Shown: positions 11,464-19,354, numbered from the stretch's first letter. The stretch is 37,301 nucleotides of DNA from Hydrogenophilales bacterium (GCA_016235775.1 JACRIU010000026.1:1-37301), one strand, 5' to 3'. The notes: a model not told the origin generated them from the letters alone. Program-made: numbers and translations.

Positions 11464-11548
11464 TGAAACTCGCGCAGCGAGCCTGCGTCCCTCTCTCCCA
11501 CTTGTGGGAGAGAGCAAGGAGAGAGGGAAACGGTCATAGCGAGTTTCA
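11464..11548. repeat. MITE-like element with REP core between nuoB and nuoC
   Basis: Perfect 10-bp terminal inverted repeats, TGAAACTCGC (11464-11473) and GCGAGTTTCA (11539-11548), enclose a REP-type hairpin CTCTCTCCCAC-TT-GTGGGAGAGAG (11491-11514). The core is the same family as the hairpins at 3149-3172 and 3211-3236. No clear target-site duplication flanks it. The hairpin may affect relative amounts of NuoA/B and the later subunits. Confidence 0.75.
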
Positions 11549-11582
11549 TTTTCAGGAGTGATCGTTGTCATGACCGTTAGGG

Positions 11583-12059
11583 TTAACGCGCAATGGTATT
11601 GGTGCGTTTGATCTTGTTTTGCAGCTGCACCAAGCCATACAGCAAGGCTTCGGCCGTCGGCGGACAGCCCGGCACATATACATCGACCGGCACAATGCGA
11701 TCGCAACCGCGCACCACGGAATAGGAATAATGGTAATACCCGCCGCCGTTGGCGCACGATCCCATGGACAGCACCCAGCGCGGCTCGGCCATCTGGTCGT
11801 ATACCTTGCGCAAAGCAGGCGCCATTTTGTTGCACAAGGTGCCGGCAACGATCATCAGATCGGATTGGCGCGGGCTGGGACGGAACACGATGCCGAAGCG
11901 GTCCAGATCGTAGCGCGATGCGCCCGCTTGCATCATTTCCACCGCGCAGCAGGCCAAGCCGAAAGTCATGGGCCACAAGGAGCCGGTGCGGGTCCAATTC
12001 ACCACGGAATCGACCGTGGTGGTGATGAAGCCTTTTTCCAGGACGCCTTCTATTCCCAT
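11583..12059 (-). CDS. nuoB: NADH-quinone oxidoreductase subunit B (N2 cluster)
   Basis: Carries the terminal 4Fe-4S cluster N2, which reduces quinone. Start chosen at 12059 ([11 protein letters not shown]): AAAGGAG stands about 7 bases upstream and the length, 158 residues, fits. An upstream in-frame ATG at 12080 would place that Shine-Dalgarno inside the gene and adds seven atypical residues. Cluster ligands are the tandem C37-C38 ([10 protein letters not shown]), C102 (GSCANGGG) and C132 (PGCPPT). Overlaps the nuoA end by 10 bp. Confidence 0.97.
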   Translation of the reverse strand: MGIEGVLEKGFITTTVDSVVNWTRTGSLWPMTFGLACCAVEMMQAGASRYDLDRFGIVFRPSPRQSDLMIVAGTLCNKMAPALRKVYDQMAEPRWVLSMGSCANGGGYYHYSYSVVRGCDRIVPVDVYVPGCPPTAEALLYGLVQLQNKIKRTNTIAR

Positions 12060-12406
12060 TCCAAGGCTCCTTTCTTCCACTCATAGATGAAACCGACCAC
12101 CAGGATGCCAAGGAAAATCATCATGGCGACGAAGCCGAATAGACCGATCTCTTCCAACACCACGGCCCAGGGAAAGAGAAAAGCGATTTCCAAATCGAAC
12201 AGGATGAACAGAATGGCGACGAGATAGTAGCGCACATCGAATTTCATGCGCGCGTCTTCAAACGCTTCAAAGCCGCATTCGTAGGGGGATCGTTTTGCGC
12301 TGTCCGGGCGATGCGGGGCCAGCAAGAACCCCATGCCCATGGCGATGACGCCGACGGCCAAGCCAACGGCGACAAACAGCAAAACGGGGAAATAATTCTC
12401 CAGCAC
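12050..12406 (-). CDS. nuoA: NADH-quinone oxidoreductase subunit A
   Basis: First gene of the nuo operon; three-helix membrane subunit (ND3 homologue) beside NuoH at the quinone cavity. The 118 residues include [10 protein letters not shown] (loop with the conserved cysteine), [20 protein letters not shown] and the typical C-terminus [15 protein letters not shown]. The start is a GTG at 12406 read as [10 protein letters not shown], matching family N-termini. It is preceded closely by GGAGGAGA, with unusually short spacing. A leader of about 90 nt with two small hairpins precedes it. Confidence 0.96.
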   Translation of the reverse strand: MLENYFPVLLFVAVGLAVGVIAMGMGFLLAPHRPDSAKRSPYECGFEAFEDARMKFDVRYYLVAILFILFDLEIAFLFPWAVVLEEIGLFGFVAMMIFLGILVVGFIYEWKKGALEWE

Positions 12407-12421
12407 TCTCCTCCACCCCCG

Positions 12422-12477
12422 GCTGGCATCTTAGGCCAGCGCTTTAATTGAGACCCGCCAGTTAGTTCCTTACTGGC
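12422..12477 (-). promoter_or_regulatory. nuoA leader with two hairpins sharing half-sites
   Basis: Two small hairpins in the untranslated leader: GCTGGC (12422-12427) with GCCAGC (12435-12440), and GCCAGT (12457-12462) with ACTGGC (12472-12477). Both use the same GCCAG/CTGGC half-sites, so the arms could also pair across. This is compatible with a leader switch, but function is only inferred. Confidence 0.4.
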
Positions 12478-12498
12478 AATTCATTATTTTGTGGGTTC

Positions 12499-12528
12499 AG
12501 TCTATTGGTGTTCAGCGCCCGGTGTCAA
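12499..12528 (-). promoter_or_regulatory. Candidate sigma-70 promoter for the nuo operon
   Basis: On the minus strand a perfect TTGACA (complement of 12523-12528) is followed after 18 bp by TAGACT (complement of 12499-12504, four of six bases of TATAAT). Transcription would start near 12492, about 85 nt before the nuoA GTG. AT-rich DNA (12540-12608) lies upstream. The nuo genes may additionally be read from the tpiA promoter. Confidence 0.6.
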
Positions 12529-12608
12529 GCGCCGAAATGGATATTTATTTATTATTATTCAATATGTTATACGATTATTTTGACTTATTATCGCATAATG
12601 ATCGTTTA

Positions 12609-12693
12609 TGGTGCCGACGGCGAGACTCGAACTCGCACGGCTTGCGCCACCGCCCCCTCAAGACGGCGTGTCTACCAATTCCACCACGTCGGC
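12609..12693 (-). tRNA. tRNA-Leu (anticodon GAG)
   Basis: Minus-strand 85-nt cloverleaf with encoded CCA. The acceptor GCCGACG pairs with CGTCGGC. The anticodon stem CCGTC/GGCGG holds loop TTGAGGG, so the anticodon is GAG, reading CUC and CUU. It has the long class II variable arm (GGC GCAA GCC) expected of tRNA-Leu and a T-arm GCGAG-TTCGAGT-CTCGC. It lies 17 bp after secG, with the order tpiA-secG-tRNA-nuo common in betaproteobacteria. Confidence 0.97.
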
Positions 12694-12710
12694 AAAGCTT
12701 TTAAGGGTTA

Positions 12711-13058
12711 TTAGTTGGGAATATCTTTAGCCTTGGAACCACTCGGTGCAGCAGGTTGCTGCGGTACCGCAGGCGCCTGGGTCTGAGCGGGCGCCAGTTC
12801 CTTCACCGTCATCGGTGCATGCTGCTTGGCAAAGGCGAAATAGGTCAGCCCCATGCTGGTCAAAAAGAAGACCGTGACCGCGATAGCGGTGGCGCGGCTC
12901 AAAAAATTGGCCGAACCCGATGCGCCAAAAAGGCTGCCGGATGAGCCGCTACCAAACGCCGCCCCCATGTCTGCGCCTTTACCATGCTGCAGCAATACCA
13001 TGCCGATCACGGCCAGCGACGCAATGATATGCAGTATCCAAACCAGAGTTTCCATCAT
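12711..13058 (-). CDS. secG: Protein-export membrane protein SecG
   Basis: Small subunit of the SecYEG translocon in the inner membrane, promoting SecA cycling. The 115 residues have two membrane helices (about 4-22 and 53-72) around the conserved loop VLLQHGKGADMGAAFG with SGSSGSLFGASGSANFLSR, the SecG hallmark. The C-terminal tail is rich in proline, alanine and glutamine and is poorly conserved in the family. Two tandem ATGs (13058 and 13055) are possible starts. It follows tpiA by 6 bp and is co-transcribed with it. Confidence 0.96.
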   Translation of the reverse strand: MMETLVWILHIIASLAVIGMVLLQHGKGADMGAAFGSGSSGSLFGASGSANFLSRATAIAVTVFFLTSMGLTYFAFAKQHAPMTVKELAPAQTQAPAVPQQPAAPSGSKAKDIPN

Positions 13059-13064
13059 TAAACC

Positions 13065-13826
13065 TTATGCAGCCTGAGCGGCTGCTTTGCAAATTGAGAC
13101 AAATTCATTGGCATCCAGCGACGCGCCGCCGATCAAGCCGCCGTCGATATCCGGCATCGCGAACAGTTCGGCCGCATTCGACGCCTTCACGCTGCCGCCA
13201 TACAAAATCATGATGTTTTCGGACAAACCCCTATTGTGCTCGGACAGCAGCGCACGAATATACGCATGCACTTCTTGCGCCTGTTCCGGCGTAGCGGTCT
13301 TGCCGGTGCCAATCGCCCACACCGGCTCATACGCGATCACGCAGCGGCCAAAGCCTTCCATCCCAGCCTTATCCACCACGGCTTGCAACTGGCGCTCCAC
13401 GACGTTGGCGGTAATGCCTTTTTCGCGCTCTTCCAGCGTCTCGCCCACGCACAAAATCGGGATCAGACCACCTTGCTGCGCGGCGGCAAACTTTTCCGCC
13501 ACCGTCGCATCGTCCTCGCCGTACAGGGCGCGACGCTCCGAATGGCCCACTATCACAATGCTGCAACCGAGATCGCGCAGCATGCTCGCGGATACTTCCC
13601 CGGTATAGGCGCCTTTTTCGTGTTGGCTCACGTTTTGCCCGCCCCACACGATTTCACTGCCTTGTAGCGTGAATTGCACCTGAAAAATATAGGGGAAGGG
13701 CACACAAACGCCGCAATGCACGCCTTTGACCCCGGCCATGCCGGCAACAATTCCATCCAGCAAGGTCTTGTTGCCGATCAAACTGCCGTGCTGCTTCCAG
13801 TTGCCAACAACCATCCGCTCGCGCAT
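13065..13826 (-). CDS. tpiA: Triosephosphate isomerase
   Basis: Glycolytic and gluconeogenic enzyme interconverting dihydroxyacetone phosphate and glyceraldehyde 3-phosphate in the cytoplasm. Start chosen at 13826 (MRERMVVGNWK): GGGGAAAG precedes it, and the ATG 30 bp further upstream falls within the -10 of the best promoter, so it could not be on the transcript. The resulting 253 residues match the family. Catalytic lysine in GNWKQHGS (K11), histidine in GHSERRALYGE, the glutamate in AYEPVWAIGTGKTA (phosphate loop 6 follows) and GGSVKASNA at the C-terminus are all present. Confidence 0.97.
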   Translation of the reverse strand: MRERMVVGNWKQHGSLIGNKTLLDGIVAGMAGVKGVHCGVCVPFPYIFQVQFTLQGSEIVWGGQNVSQHEKGAYTGEVSASMLRDLGCSIVIVGHSERRALYGEDDATVAEKFAAAQQGGLIPILCVGETLEEREKGITANVVERQLQAVVDKAGMEGFGRCVIAYEPVWAIGTGKTATPEQAQEVHAYIRALLSEHNRGLSENIMILYGGSVKASNAAELFAMPDIDGGLIGGASLDANEFVSICKAAAQAA

Positions 13827-13854
13827 AGCTTTCCCCGTGTTCGCAAAGGGGTGC

Positions 13855-13883
13855 ATGTTAGCGAGTTACCTTTAACGGGTCAA
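13855..13883 (-). promoter_or_regulatory. Candidate sigma-70 promoter for tpiA-secG-tRNA
   Basis: Minus strand TTGACC (complement of 13878-13883), exact 17-bp spacer, TAACAT (complement of 13855-13860). Expected start near 13848, giving a leader of about 20 nt before the chosen tpiA ATG. This also argues against the longer tpiA open frame. Confidence 0.6.
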
Positions 13884-13914
13884 TCCCAAACCCCGTGTTA
13901 ATCAATGAGCTATG

Positions 13915-13949
13915 CTGAATTTTGAATTGTCACAATTCAGCAACAATCG
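13915..13949. promoter_or_regulatory. Operator-like palindrome / possible Pho box in tpiA-pstS divergent region
   Basis: A perfect 17-bp dyad, TGAATTGT-C-ACAATTCA, lies at 13923-13939. A second inverted pair, CTGAATT (13915-13921) and AATTCAG (13934-13940), overlaps it. Read as a PhoB site, TTGTCACAATT (13927-13937) followed by CAGCAACAATC is only a loose match to two CTGTCAT-AAAT repeats. A TAGTAT at 13955-13960 could be the pstS -10. It is upstream of pstS in the right place for control by phosphate, but PhoB binding is uncertain. Confidence 0.4.
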
Positions 13950-14008
13950 GCGGCTAGTATGCACGCCGTAGCAACGTAATTACCCACACTTTATGGAGGT
14001 AACCTCAA

Positions 14009-15025
14009 ATGTTTCAACGTAAGCTTTTCAAACAGCTCGCTTTGGCCGGTTTTGCCGCCTGCGCTTTAGGCGGGTTTGCCCCGGTGGCGAGCGCCGCCGA
14101 AGAGATTATCAAGATTGACGGTTCCAGCACGGTTTACCCGATTACCGAAGCGGTCGCCGAGGAGTTCCAGAAAGCCAAGAAAGGCGCCATCAAAGTCACG
14201 GTGGGCATTTCCGGCACCGGTGGCGGTTTCAAGAAATTCTGCCGCGGCGAAACCGCGATTTCCGACGCCTCGCGCCCGATCCTGAAAAAGGAAATGGAAG
14301 CCTGCGCCCAAGCCGGCATTAAATATATCGAGTTACCCGTGGCCTACGAAGGCATCACCGTGGTGGTCAACCCGCAAAACACCTGGGCCAAGCACATCAC
14401 CGTGGCCGAATTGAAGAAAATCTGGGAACCCGCCGCCCAAGGCGTGATCACCAAGTGGAATCAAGTCAACCCTGCCTGGCCCGATGCGCCGATCAAGCTG
14501 TTTGGCCCTGGCGCCGATTCCGGCACCTTTGACTACTTCACCGAAGCGATCGTGGGCAAGGCCAAATCCAGCCGCGGCGACTACACCGCGTCGGAAGACG
14601 ACAATGTGCTGGTGCAAGGCGTATCGCGCGATAAAAACGCCATCGGCTACTTCGGTTTGGCTTATTACCTGGAAAACCAGAAAAAACTGAAGTCGGTGCC
14701 GGTAGCAGAGAAAGAGGGCAAAGCGCCGGTCGCGGTTTCGATTGAATCGGTCAAGAATGGCTCCTATCAGCCGCTGTCGCGCCCGATTTTCATCTATGTA
14801 TCGGACAAGGCATACGACCGTCCTGAAGTTAAGGAATTTATCCAGTTTTACCTGAAGCAAGCGCCCAAACTCGTGGCCGAGGTCAAATATGTGCCGCTGC
14901 CCGATTCAGCTTATAAGCTGGCGTCTGACAACTTCGCCAAGCGCAAGCTCGGCACCGGCTTCGGCGGCGAAGCGGAAGTGGGCGTGCTGATCGAAGAACT
15001 GCTCAAGCGCGAAGGCAAACACTAA
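14009..15025 (+). CDS. pstS: Periplasmic phosphate-binding protein PstS
   Basis: High-affinity phosphate receptor delivering phosphate to the PstCAB permease. The 338 residues begin with a signal peptide (residues 1 to about 29; hydrophobic core [14 protein letters not shown], cleavage after VASA). The mature start [19 protein letters not shown] is typical, and the ligand loops [16 protein letters not shown] and [11 protein letters not shown] are present. The ATG at 14009 has a strong GGAGG site 8 bases upstream, within an 11-bp palindrome GAGGTAACCTC. It is followed by a strong terminator, so PstS is probably made in excess over the permease. Confidence 0.97.
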   Translation: MFQRKLFKQLALAGFAACALGGFAPVASAAEEIIKIDGSSTVYPITEAVAEEFQKAKKGAIKVTVGISGTGGGFKKFCRGETAISDASRPILKKEMEACAQAGIKYIELPVAYEGITVVVNPQNTWAKHITVAELKKIWEPAAQGVITKWNQVNPAWPDAPIKLFGPGADSGTFDYFTEAIVGKAKSSRGDYTASEDDNVLVQGVSRDKNAIGYFGLAYYLENQKKLKSVPVAEKEGKAPVAVSIESVKNGSYQPLSRPIFIYVSDKAYDRPEVKEFIQFYLKQAPKLVAEVKYVPLPDSAYKLASDNFAKRKLGTGFGGEAEVGVLIEELLKREGKH

Positions 15026-15042
15026 AAAAACGCAACAAAACC

Positions 15043-15075
15043 ATCGGGGTGGCATAGCGCCACCCCGATTTTGTT
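15043..15075 (+). terminator. Rho-independent terminator after pstS
   Basis: Perfect 11-bp stem ATCGGGGTGGC (15043-15053) / GCCACCCCGAT (15059-15069) with a 5-nt loop ATAGC, followed by TTTTGTTT. A-rich bases precede the stem. It lies inside the pst operon, 80 bp before pstC, so it most likely attenuates transcription to pstCAB. Confidence 0.9.
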
Positions 15076-15108
15076 TGCCGGGGAACCGGTCCTGAAGGTA
15101 ATCTATGC

Positions 15109-15150
15109 GGGTTTTAAGAACCCCATACAACATAAATAATTCAGGGGTTC
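15109..15150 (+). promoter_or_regulatory. pstC leader with competing hairpins over the ribosome site
   Basis: GGGTT (15109-15113) can pair with AACCC (15119-15123). Alternatively GAACCCC (15118-15124) can pair with GGGGTTC (15144-15150), which contains the likely pstC Shine-Dalgarno AGGGG. The two foldings are mutually exclusive. A translational switch is inferred and not shown. Confidence 0.4.
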
Positions 15151-15154
15151 ATAA

Positions 15155-16105
15155 TTGAATAGCCCGGCTCAAATAATGAACGAAGATTTTTCCCTTCCTG
15201 TCAGTTCTCGTCTGGCGTTCCGCTTTTCGCGGCACCTGCGCGAGCGCATTATCGAATTCATTTTATTTCTTGCCGCCTGCATCGCGGTGTTGACGACACT
15301 CGCGATCGTCGTGATTCTGGTTTACGAATCGATTCCGTTTTTTCAGCATGTCTCGCTCAAGGATTTCCTGACCGACACGCAATGGACGACGCTGTTCGAC
15401 GACGCCCATTACGGCATCATGCCGCTGGTGGCGGGGACGCTGGTGACCACCGGCGTGGCGCTTTCGGTCGCCATTCCGCTCGGCACCATCATCGCCATCT
15501 ATCTGAGCGAATTTGCCTCACACAAGGTGCGTGAGATCATCAAACCGTTCTTGGAATTACTGGGCGCGGTGCCGACCGTGGTGTATGGCTATTTTGCGCT
15601 GGTGTTCATCACGCCCTTGCTGCAAAGCACCATTCTGCCCAATCTGCCGGGTTTCAACATGCTCTCGGCCGGTTTGGTCATGGGCATCATGATCATCCCC
15701 TATGTTTCTTCGGTGAGCGAAGATGCCATGCGCGCGGTGCCGATGCACATGCGCGAAGCCTCCTACGCCATGGGCGCAACGCGATTTCAAACCGCTTTCC
15801 ATGTAGTGACACCTGCCGCCTTCTCGGGCATTGCCGCCGCTTACATCCTGGGTGTGTCGCGTGCCGTGGGCGAAACCATGGTGGTCGCGGTGGCCGCCGG
15901 CATGCAACCGAATTTGACGTGGAACCCGATGGAGCCGGCGGAAACGATGACGGCTTATATTGTGCAAGTGAGCCTGGGGGATCTGCCGCATGGCAGCATC
16001 GGCTACCAGACCATCTTCGCGGTGGGATTGACGCTCATTTTAATGACGCTGGTATTCAACATCATGGGGTTCTGGCTTACCCGCCGCTTTAGGGAGCGTT
16101 ACTGA
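15155..16105 (+). CDS. pstC: Phosphate ABC transporter permease PstC
   Basis: One of two inner-membrane channel subunits of the PstSCAB importer. Six membrane helices, the first around residues 34-55, and the ABC-permease EAA loop (SEDAMRAVPMHMREASYAMG) that contacts PstB. The best start is a TTG at 15155, placed 8 bases after AGGGG, giving 316 residues. An ATG at 15176 lacks a ribosome site. The TTG start and the sequestered ribosome site both suggest low translation. pstA follows after 1 bp. Confidence 0.95.
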   Translation: MNSPAQIMNEDFSLPVSSRLAFRFSRHLRERIIEFILFLAACIAVLTTLAIVVILVYESIPFFQHVSLKDFLTDTQWTTLFDDAHYGIMPLVAGTLVTTGVALSVAIPLGTIIAIYLSEFASHKVREIIKPFLELLGAVPTVVYGYFALVFITPLLQSTILPNLPGFNMLSAGLVMGIMIIPYVSSVSEDAMRAVPMHMREASYAMGATRFQTAFHVVTPAAFSGIAAAYILGVSRAVGETMVVAVAAGMQPNLTWNPMEPAETMTAYIVQVSLGDLPHGSIGYQTIFAVGLTLILMTLVFNIMGFWLTRRFRERY

Positions 16106-16106
16106 C

Positions 16107-17042
16107 ATGAGCGCGAGCAACGAACAGCACATCCAAGAAATTCGCGCCCTGATCAAAAAGCATAAGATATGGGACAAGGTGTTCGCCATCGTGGGCCTGC
16201 TCTCCATGCTGGTGGGCGTCACCACGCTCATCGTGCTGTTCGCCAATCTGGCGATCGATGGCGCACCGCGTTTGTTGTCGTGGGATTTCTACACTTCATT
16301 CCCCTCGCGCCGGGCGGGCTCGGCGGGTATTCTTTCCGCCTGGGTCGGCACCACCCTGGTCATGCTGGTGACCGCCATCTCGGCGGTACCGATCGGTGTC
16401 GCCGCCGGTATTTATCTGGAAGAATACGCGCCCAAAAACTGGTTCACCGCCATCATCGAAATCAATGTCACCAACCTCGCCGGCGTGCCTTCCATCGTGT
16501 ATGGCCTGCTCGCCTTGGGCTTGTTTGTCTATCAATTCGGCTTGGGGCAAAGCATTCTCGCCGCCGGCCTCACCCTGGCGCTGCTGATCCTGCCGGTGGT
16601 GATCGTCGCCACACGCGAGGCAATCCGTTCCATTCCGCAAGCCATCCGCGAGGCCGCCTACGCCGTAGGCTCCACGCGCTGGCAAGTGGTGCATGACCAT
16701 GTGCTGCCCTATTCCACCGGCGGTATTTTGACCGGCGTGATCATCGGCCTGTCGCGCGCCATCGGCGAGACCGCGCCCATCATCACCATCGGCGCCTTGA
16801 CCTTCATCGCCTTCCTGCCGGATTCGCCGTTCAAAGGCGAATTCCCCTATATCTCTTTCGATTGGATCATGGCGCCGTTCACGGTGATGCCGATCCAGAT
16901 GTTCAGTTGGACCTCGCGTCCGGAACAAGATTTTCAAATCAACGCGGCGGCAGCCGGCATGGTGCTGCTGGGTATGACGCTACTCATGAACGCAGTGGCC
17001 ATTTACCTGCGCTATCGGATCCGAAGGAATATCAAATGGTAG
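16107..17042 (+). CDS. pstA: Phosphate ABC transporter permease PstA
   Basis: Second channel subunit, pairing with PstC in the inner membrane. The 311 residues carry helix 1 at about 25-48, the [20 protein letters not shown] loop typical of PstA, and the EAA loop ([20 protein letters not shown]) for PstB contact. Starts 1 bp after the pstC stop and overlaps pstB by 7 bp, so pstC-A-B are translationally linked. Confidence 0.97.
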   Translation: MSASNEQHIQEIRALIKKHKIWDKVFAIVGLLSMLVGVTTLIVLFANLAIDGAPRLLSWDFYTSFPSRRAGSAGILSAWVGTTLVMLVTAISAVPIGVAAGIYLEEYAPKNWFTAIIEINVTNLAGVPSIVYGLLALGLFVYQFGLGQSILAAGLTLALLILPVVIVATREAIRSIPQAIREAAYAVGSTRWQVVHDHVLPYSTGGILTGVIIGLSRAIGETAPIITIGALTFIAFLPDSPFKGEFPYISFDWIMAPFTVMPIQMFSWTSRPEQDFQINAAAAGMVLLGMTLLMNAVAIYLRYRIRRNIKW

Positions 17043-17857
17043 AACTGGCTGAAACACCCGCCCTGAATGAAGTTAAAGATGCGGAGGGCATCGTTGTCAA
17101 ATCAAAAGCGGAGGTCAAGGATCTCAACTTTTACTATGGCGGTTTCCAAGCCCTGAAGCACATCAACATGCCGATCGCCGACAAGCGCGTCACCGCGCTG
17201 ATCGGCCCCTCCGGCTGCGGCAAGTCCACCTTCTTGCGCTGCTTCAACCGCATGCATGACCTCTACCCCGGCAACCATTACCAAGGCAAAATTGTCCTGC
17301 ATCCGGACAACACCAATATTCTCGGGCCCAAGGTCGATCCCATCGAAGTGCGCATGCGCATCAGCATGGTGTTTCAGAAGCCCAATCCTTTTCCCAAATC
17401 GATTTACGAGAACGTCGCCTACGGCCTGCGCGTGCGCGGCGCGCGCGGCAAACGCTCCTTGGACGATAAGGTGGAAGAAGCCCTGCGCGGCGCGGCGCTG
17501 TGGGATGAGGTCAAGCATCGGCTGAACGATTTGGCATTCAATCTTTCCGGCGGCCAGCAGCAACGCCTGTGCATTGCCCGCGCGCTCGCCACCGATCCGG
17601 AGATCATGCTGTTCGATGAACCGACTTCGGCGCTCGACCCGATCGCCACCGCCAGCATCGAGGAACTGATCTCCGAACTCAAAAGCAAAGTCACCATCCT
17701 CATCGTCACCCACAACATGCAGCAAGCCGCACGCGTCTCCGATTTCACCGCCTTCATGTACATTGGCGAGCTGATCGAATTCGGCGTCACCAACAATCTG
17801 TTCGTGACGCCCGCCAAGAAACAAACCGAAGACTACATTACGGGGCGCTTCGGTTAA
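17036..17857 (+). CDS. pstB: Phosphate ABC transporter ATP-binding protein PstB
   Basis: Cytoplasmic ATPase driving phosphate import. Start chosen at 17036 ([10 protein letters not shown]), with AAGGA 8 bases upstream and overlapping the pstA end; longer frames run back through pstA. The 273 residues show Walker A GPSGCGKS, the Q-loop [10 protein letters not shown] typical of PstB, signature LSGGQQQR, Walker [14 protein letters not shown] and switch histidine in [12 protein letters not shown]. phoU, which often follows pstB, is not next to it. Confidence 0.97.
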   Translation: MVELAETPALNEVKDAEGIVVKSKAEVKDLNFYYGGFQALKHINMPIADKRVTALIGPSGCGKSTFLRCFNRMHDLYPGNHYQGKIVLHPDNTNILGPKVDPIEVRMRISMVFQKPNPFPKSIYENVAYGLRVRGARGKRSLDDKVEEALRGAALWDEVKHRLNDLAFNLSGGQQQRLCIARALATDPEIMLFDEPTSALDPIATASIEELISELKSKVTILIVTHNMQQAARVSDFTAFMYIGELIEFGVTNNLFVTPAKKQTEDYITGRFG

Positions 17858-17881
17858 GCCATCCCCATAAAACCTTCTTAA

Positions 17882-17939
17882 CCACGGGGGACGCGGGGAA
17901 ATCTTTTTTTTGCATTCCCCGTGTTCTCCGTGCCCCCGT
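17882..17939. repeat. Iterated-unit inverted repeat after pstB
   Basis: Left arm CCACGGGGG-ACGCGGGGAA (17882-17900), a T-rich spacer, then the right arm from 17915 to 17939. ACGGGGG pairs with CCCCCGT and CGGGGAA with TTCCCCG. Read on the minus strand, the right arm has one extra 9-base unit (CACGGAGAA). The run of eight T in the loop means it is not a classical terminator, but it may end pst transcription. Begins 24 bp after the pstB stop. Confidence 0.7.
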
Positions 17940-18050
17940 ACCCCGTAGGGTAGGCTGCGCGCTGGTTAATGCGCTTCTCCCGCCCGCTCGGCGCGCCGCT
18001 AAAATCGGCTACAATATCCGTTTTCGAAATCACCCCTTGGAGCTCTGCTT

Positions 18051-18971
18051 ATGTCGATGTCGGACCGCGACGGCGTAATTTGGTACGACGGCAAAATGGT
18101 GCCGTGGCGCGAAGCCACCACCCATGTCCTCACCCACACCCTGCACTACGGCATGGGCGTATTCGAAGGCGTACGCGCCTATAAAACCGATCAAGGCACG
18201 GCGATTTTCCGTTTGAAGGAGCACACCGACCGCTTATTCCGCTCGGCGCACATCCTCGGCATGAAAATGCCCTACGACAAGAAAACCATTTCGGATGCAC
18301 AACTCGCATCGGTGCGCGACAACAAGCTCGAATCCGGCTACCTGCGTCCGATGGCTTTTTTCGGTTCGGAAGCCATGGGCATCTCGGCTAAAACGCTCTC
18401 TACGCACGTCATCGTCGCTGCTTGGACCTGGGGCACCTACCTCGGCCAAGAAGCCTTGGAAAAAGGCATTCGGGTTAAAACCTCTTCCTTCTCTCGGCAT
18501 CATGTGAACATCACCATGTGCAAGGCGAAAGCCAATGGCAACTACATGAATTCCATCCTCGCGCACCAGGAAGCGGCGCATGATGGCTACGATGAAGCGT
18601 TGCTGCTCGACGTCGATGGTTTCGTCGCGGAAGGTTCGGGCGAAAATGTGTTCATGGTTCGCAACGGCAAGCTCTATACGCCAGACCTCACCTCGGCCTT
18701 GGAAGGCATCACCCGCGACACCATCATCACGCTCGCCAATGAAATCGGCCTGCAGGTGATCGAGAAGCGCATCACGCGCGACGAAGTGTATAGCGCCGAC
18801 GAAGCCTTCTTCACCGGCACCGCCGCGGAAGTGACGCCGATCCGCGAACTCGACAACCGCGCCATCGGCGAGGGCAAGCGTGGCCCGGTAACGACTCAAC
18901 TGCAAACCATGTTCTTCGATTGTGTGAAGGGCAGAGACACCAAACACAAGGACTGGCTTACTTACGTTTGA
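18051..18971 (+). CDS. ilvE: Branched-chain amino acid aminotransferase
   Basis: PLP enzyme making the last step of leucine, isoleucine and valine synthesis (2-oxoacid + glutamate). The 306 residues are a class IV aminotransferase: LHYGMGVFEGVRAY near 31-44, RLFRSAHILGM, the PLP lysine at about K160 in CKAKANGNYMNS, EGSGENVF and EGITRDTI, and FFTGTAAEVTPI near the C-terminus. Shine-Dalgarno GGAG is 8 bases before the ATG. A TACAAT at 18010-18015 could be its -10, with no convincing -35. The zinc-finger gene follows after 12 bp. Confidence 0.97.
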   Translation: MSMSDRDGVIWYDGKMVPWREATTHVLTHTLHYGMGVFEGVRAYKTDQGTAIFRLKEHTDRLFRSAHILGMKMPYDKKTISDAQLASVRDNKLESGYLRPMAFFGSEAMGISAKTLSTHVIVAAWTWGTYLGQEALEKGIRVKTSSFSRHHVNITMCKAKANGNYMNSILAHQEAAHDGYDEALLLDVDGFVAEGSGENVFMVRNGKLYTPDLTSALEGITRDTIITLANEIGLQVIEKRITRDEVYSADEAFFTGTAAEVTPIRELDNRAIGEGKRGPVTTQLQTMFFDCVKGRDTKHKDWLTYV

Positions 18972-18983
18972 GAGGAATCAAAG

Positions 18984-19187
18984 ATGGCGGAGACAAAAGA
19001 AAACACCCAACGCTACGTCGAAATCAGCGCCGAGCAATTGCCCCTGCATTGTCCCACGCCGGAGATGGCGCTGTGGAACGCGCACCCGCGCGTGTATTTG
19101 CCGATCGAGAAGAAGGGCGAAGCGCTCTGCCCCTATTGCGGCACGCTGTACAAACTCAAGGGCGGGCCTGTCGCTTCGCATCATTAA
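18984..19187 (+). CDS. Zinc-finger protein, zf-CHCC type (NDUFS6-like)
   Basis: 67-residue soluble protein with ligands C23, H34, C49 and C52 in the pattern C-x10-H-x14-C-x2-C. The core HPRVYLPI...CPYCG is the zf-CHCC family (PF10276) and closely resembles the C-terminal zinc domain of mitochondrial complex I subunit NDUFS6. The ribosome site GAGAGGA precedes the ATG. It sits between ilvE and waaF, an order common in betaproteobacteria. No bacterial function is established. A link to complex I, encoded in the same window, is a suggestion from homology only. Confidence 0.85.
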   Translation: MAETKENTQRYVEISAEQLPLHCPTPEMALWNAHPRVYLPIEKKGEALCPYCGTLYKLKGGPVASHH

Positions 19188-19205
19188 CGCGCTAAAAACA
19201 ATCTA

Positions 19206-19312
19206 GCCACAGAGATCACAGAGGTCACAGAGAAAAGCCTGTTGGCTGCTAAACAATTGGAGGGGTTCTCTGTGTGCTCTGTGATCTCTGTGTGCTCTGT
19301 GATCTCTGTGGC
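19206..19312. repeat. 9-mer iterated inverted repeat between zf-CHCC gene and waaF
   Basis: The left arm from 19206 reads GCCACAGAGAT, CACAGAGGT, CACAGAGAA (three 9-base units). The right arm, 19266-19312, is the reverse complement of five units alternating CACAGAGAT and CACAGAGCA. The arms therefore differ by an 18-bp duplication. It starts 18 bp after a stop codon and could form a long hairpin. Confidence 0.85.
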
Positions 19313-19354
19313 AAATATATTTATCCGTCCTAGCGGTCTCTCTCGATTAGCCTC

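Noticed and set aside
13827..13856. Upstream ATG for tpiA giving ten more residues
   Set aside because: That ATG overlaps the -10 element of the best promoter, and the downstream ATG has its own ribosome site and the family's normal N-terminus.
17882..17939. Rho-independent terminator of the pst operon
   Set aside because: The T run is in the loop, not after the stem, so the structure does not fit the standard model.
19206..19312. CRISPR array
   Set aside because: Units are 9 bp without unique spacers, and no cas genes are present.
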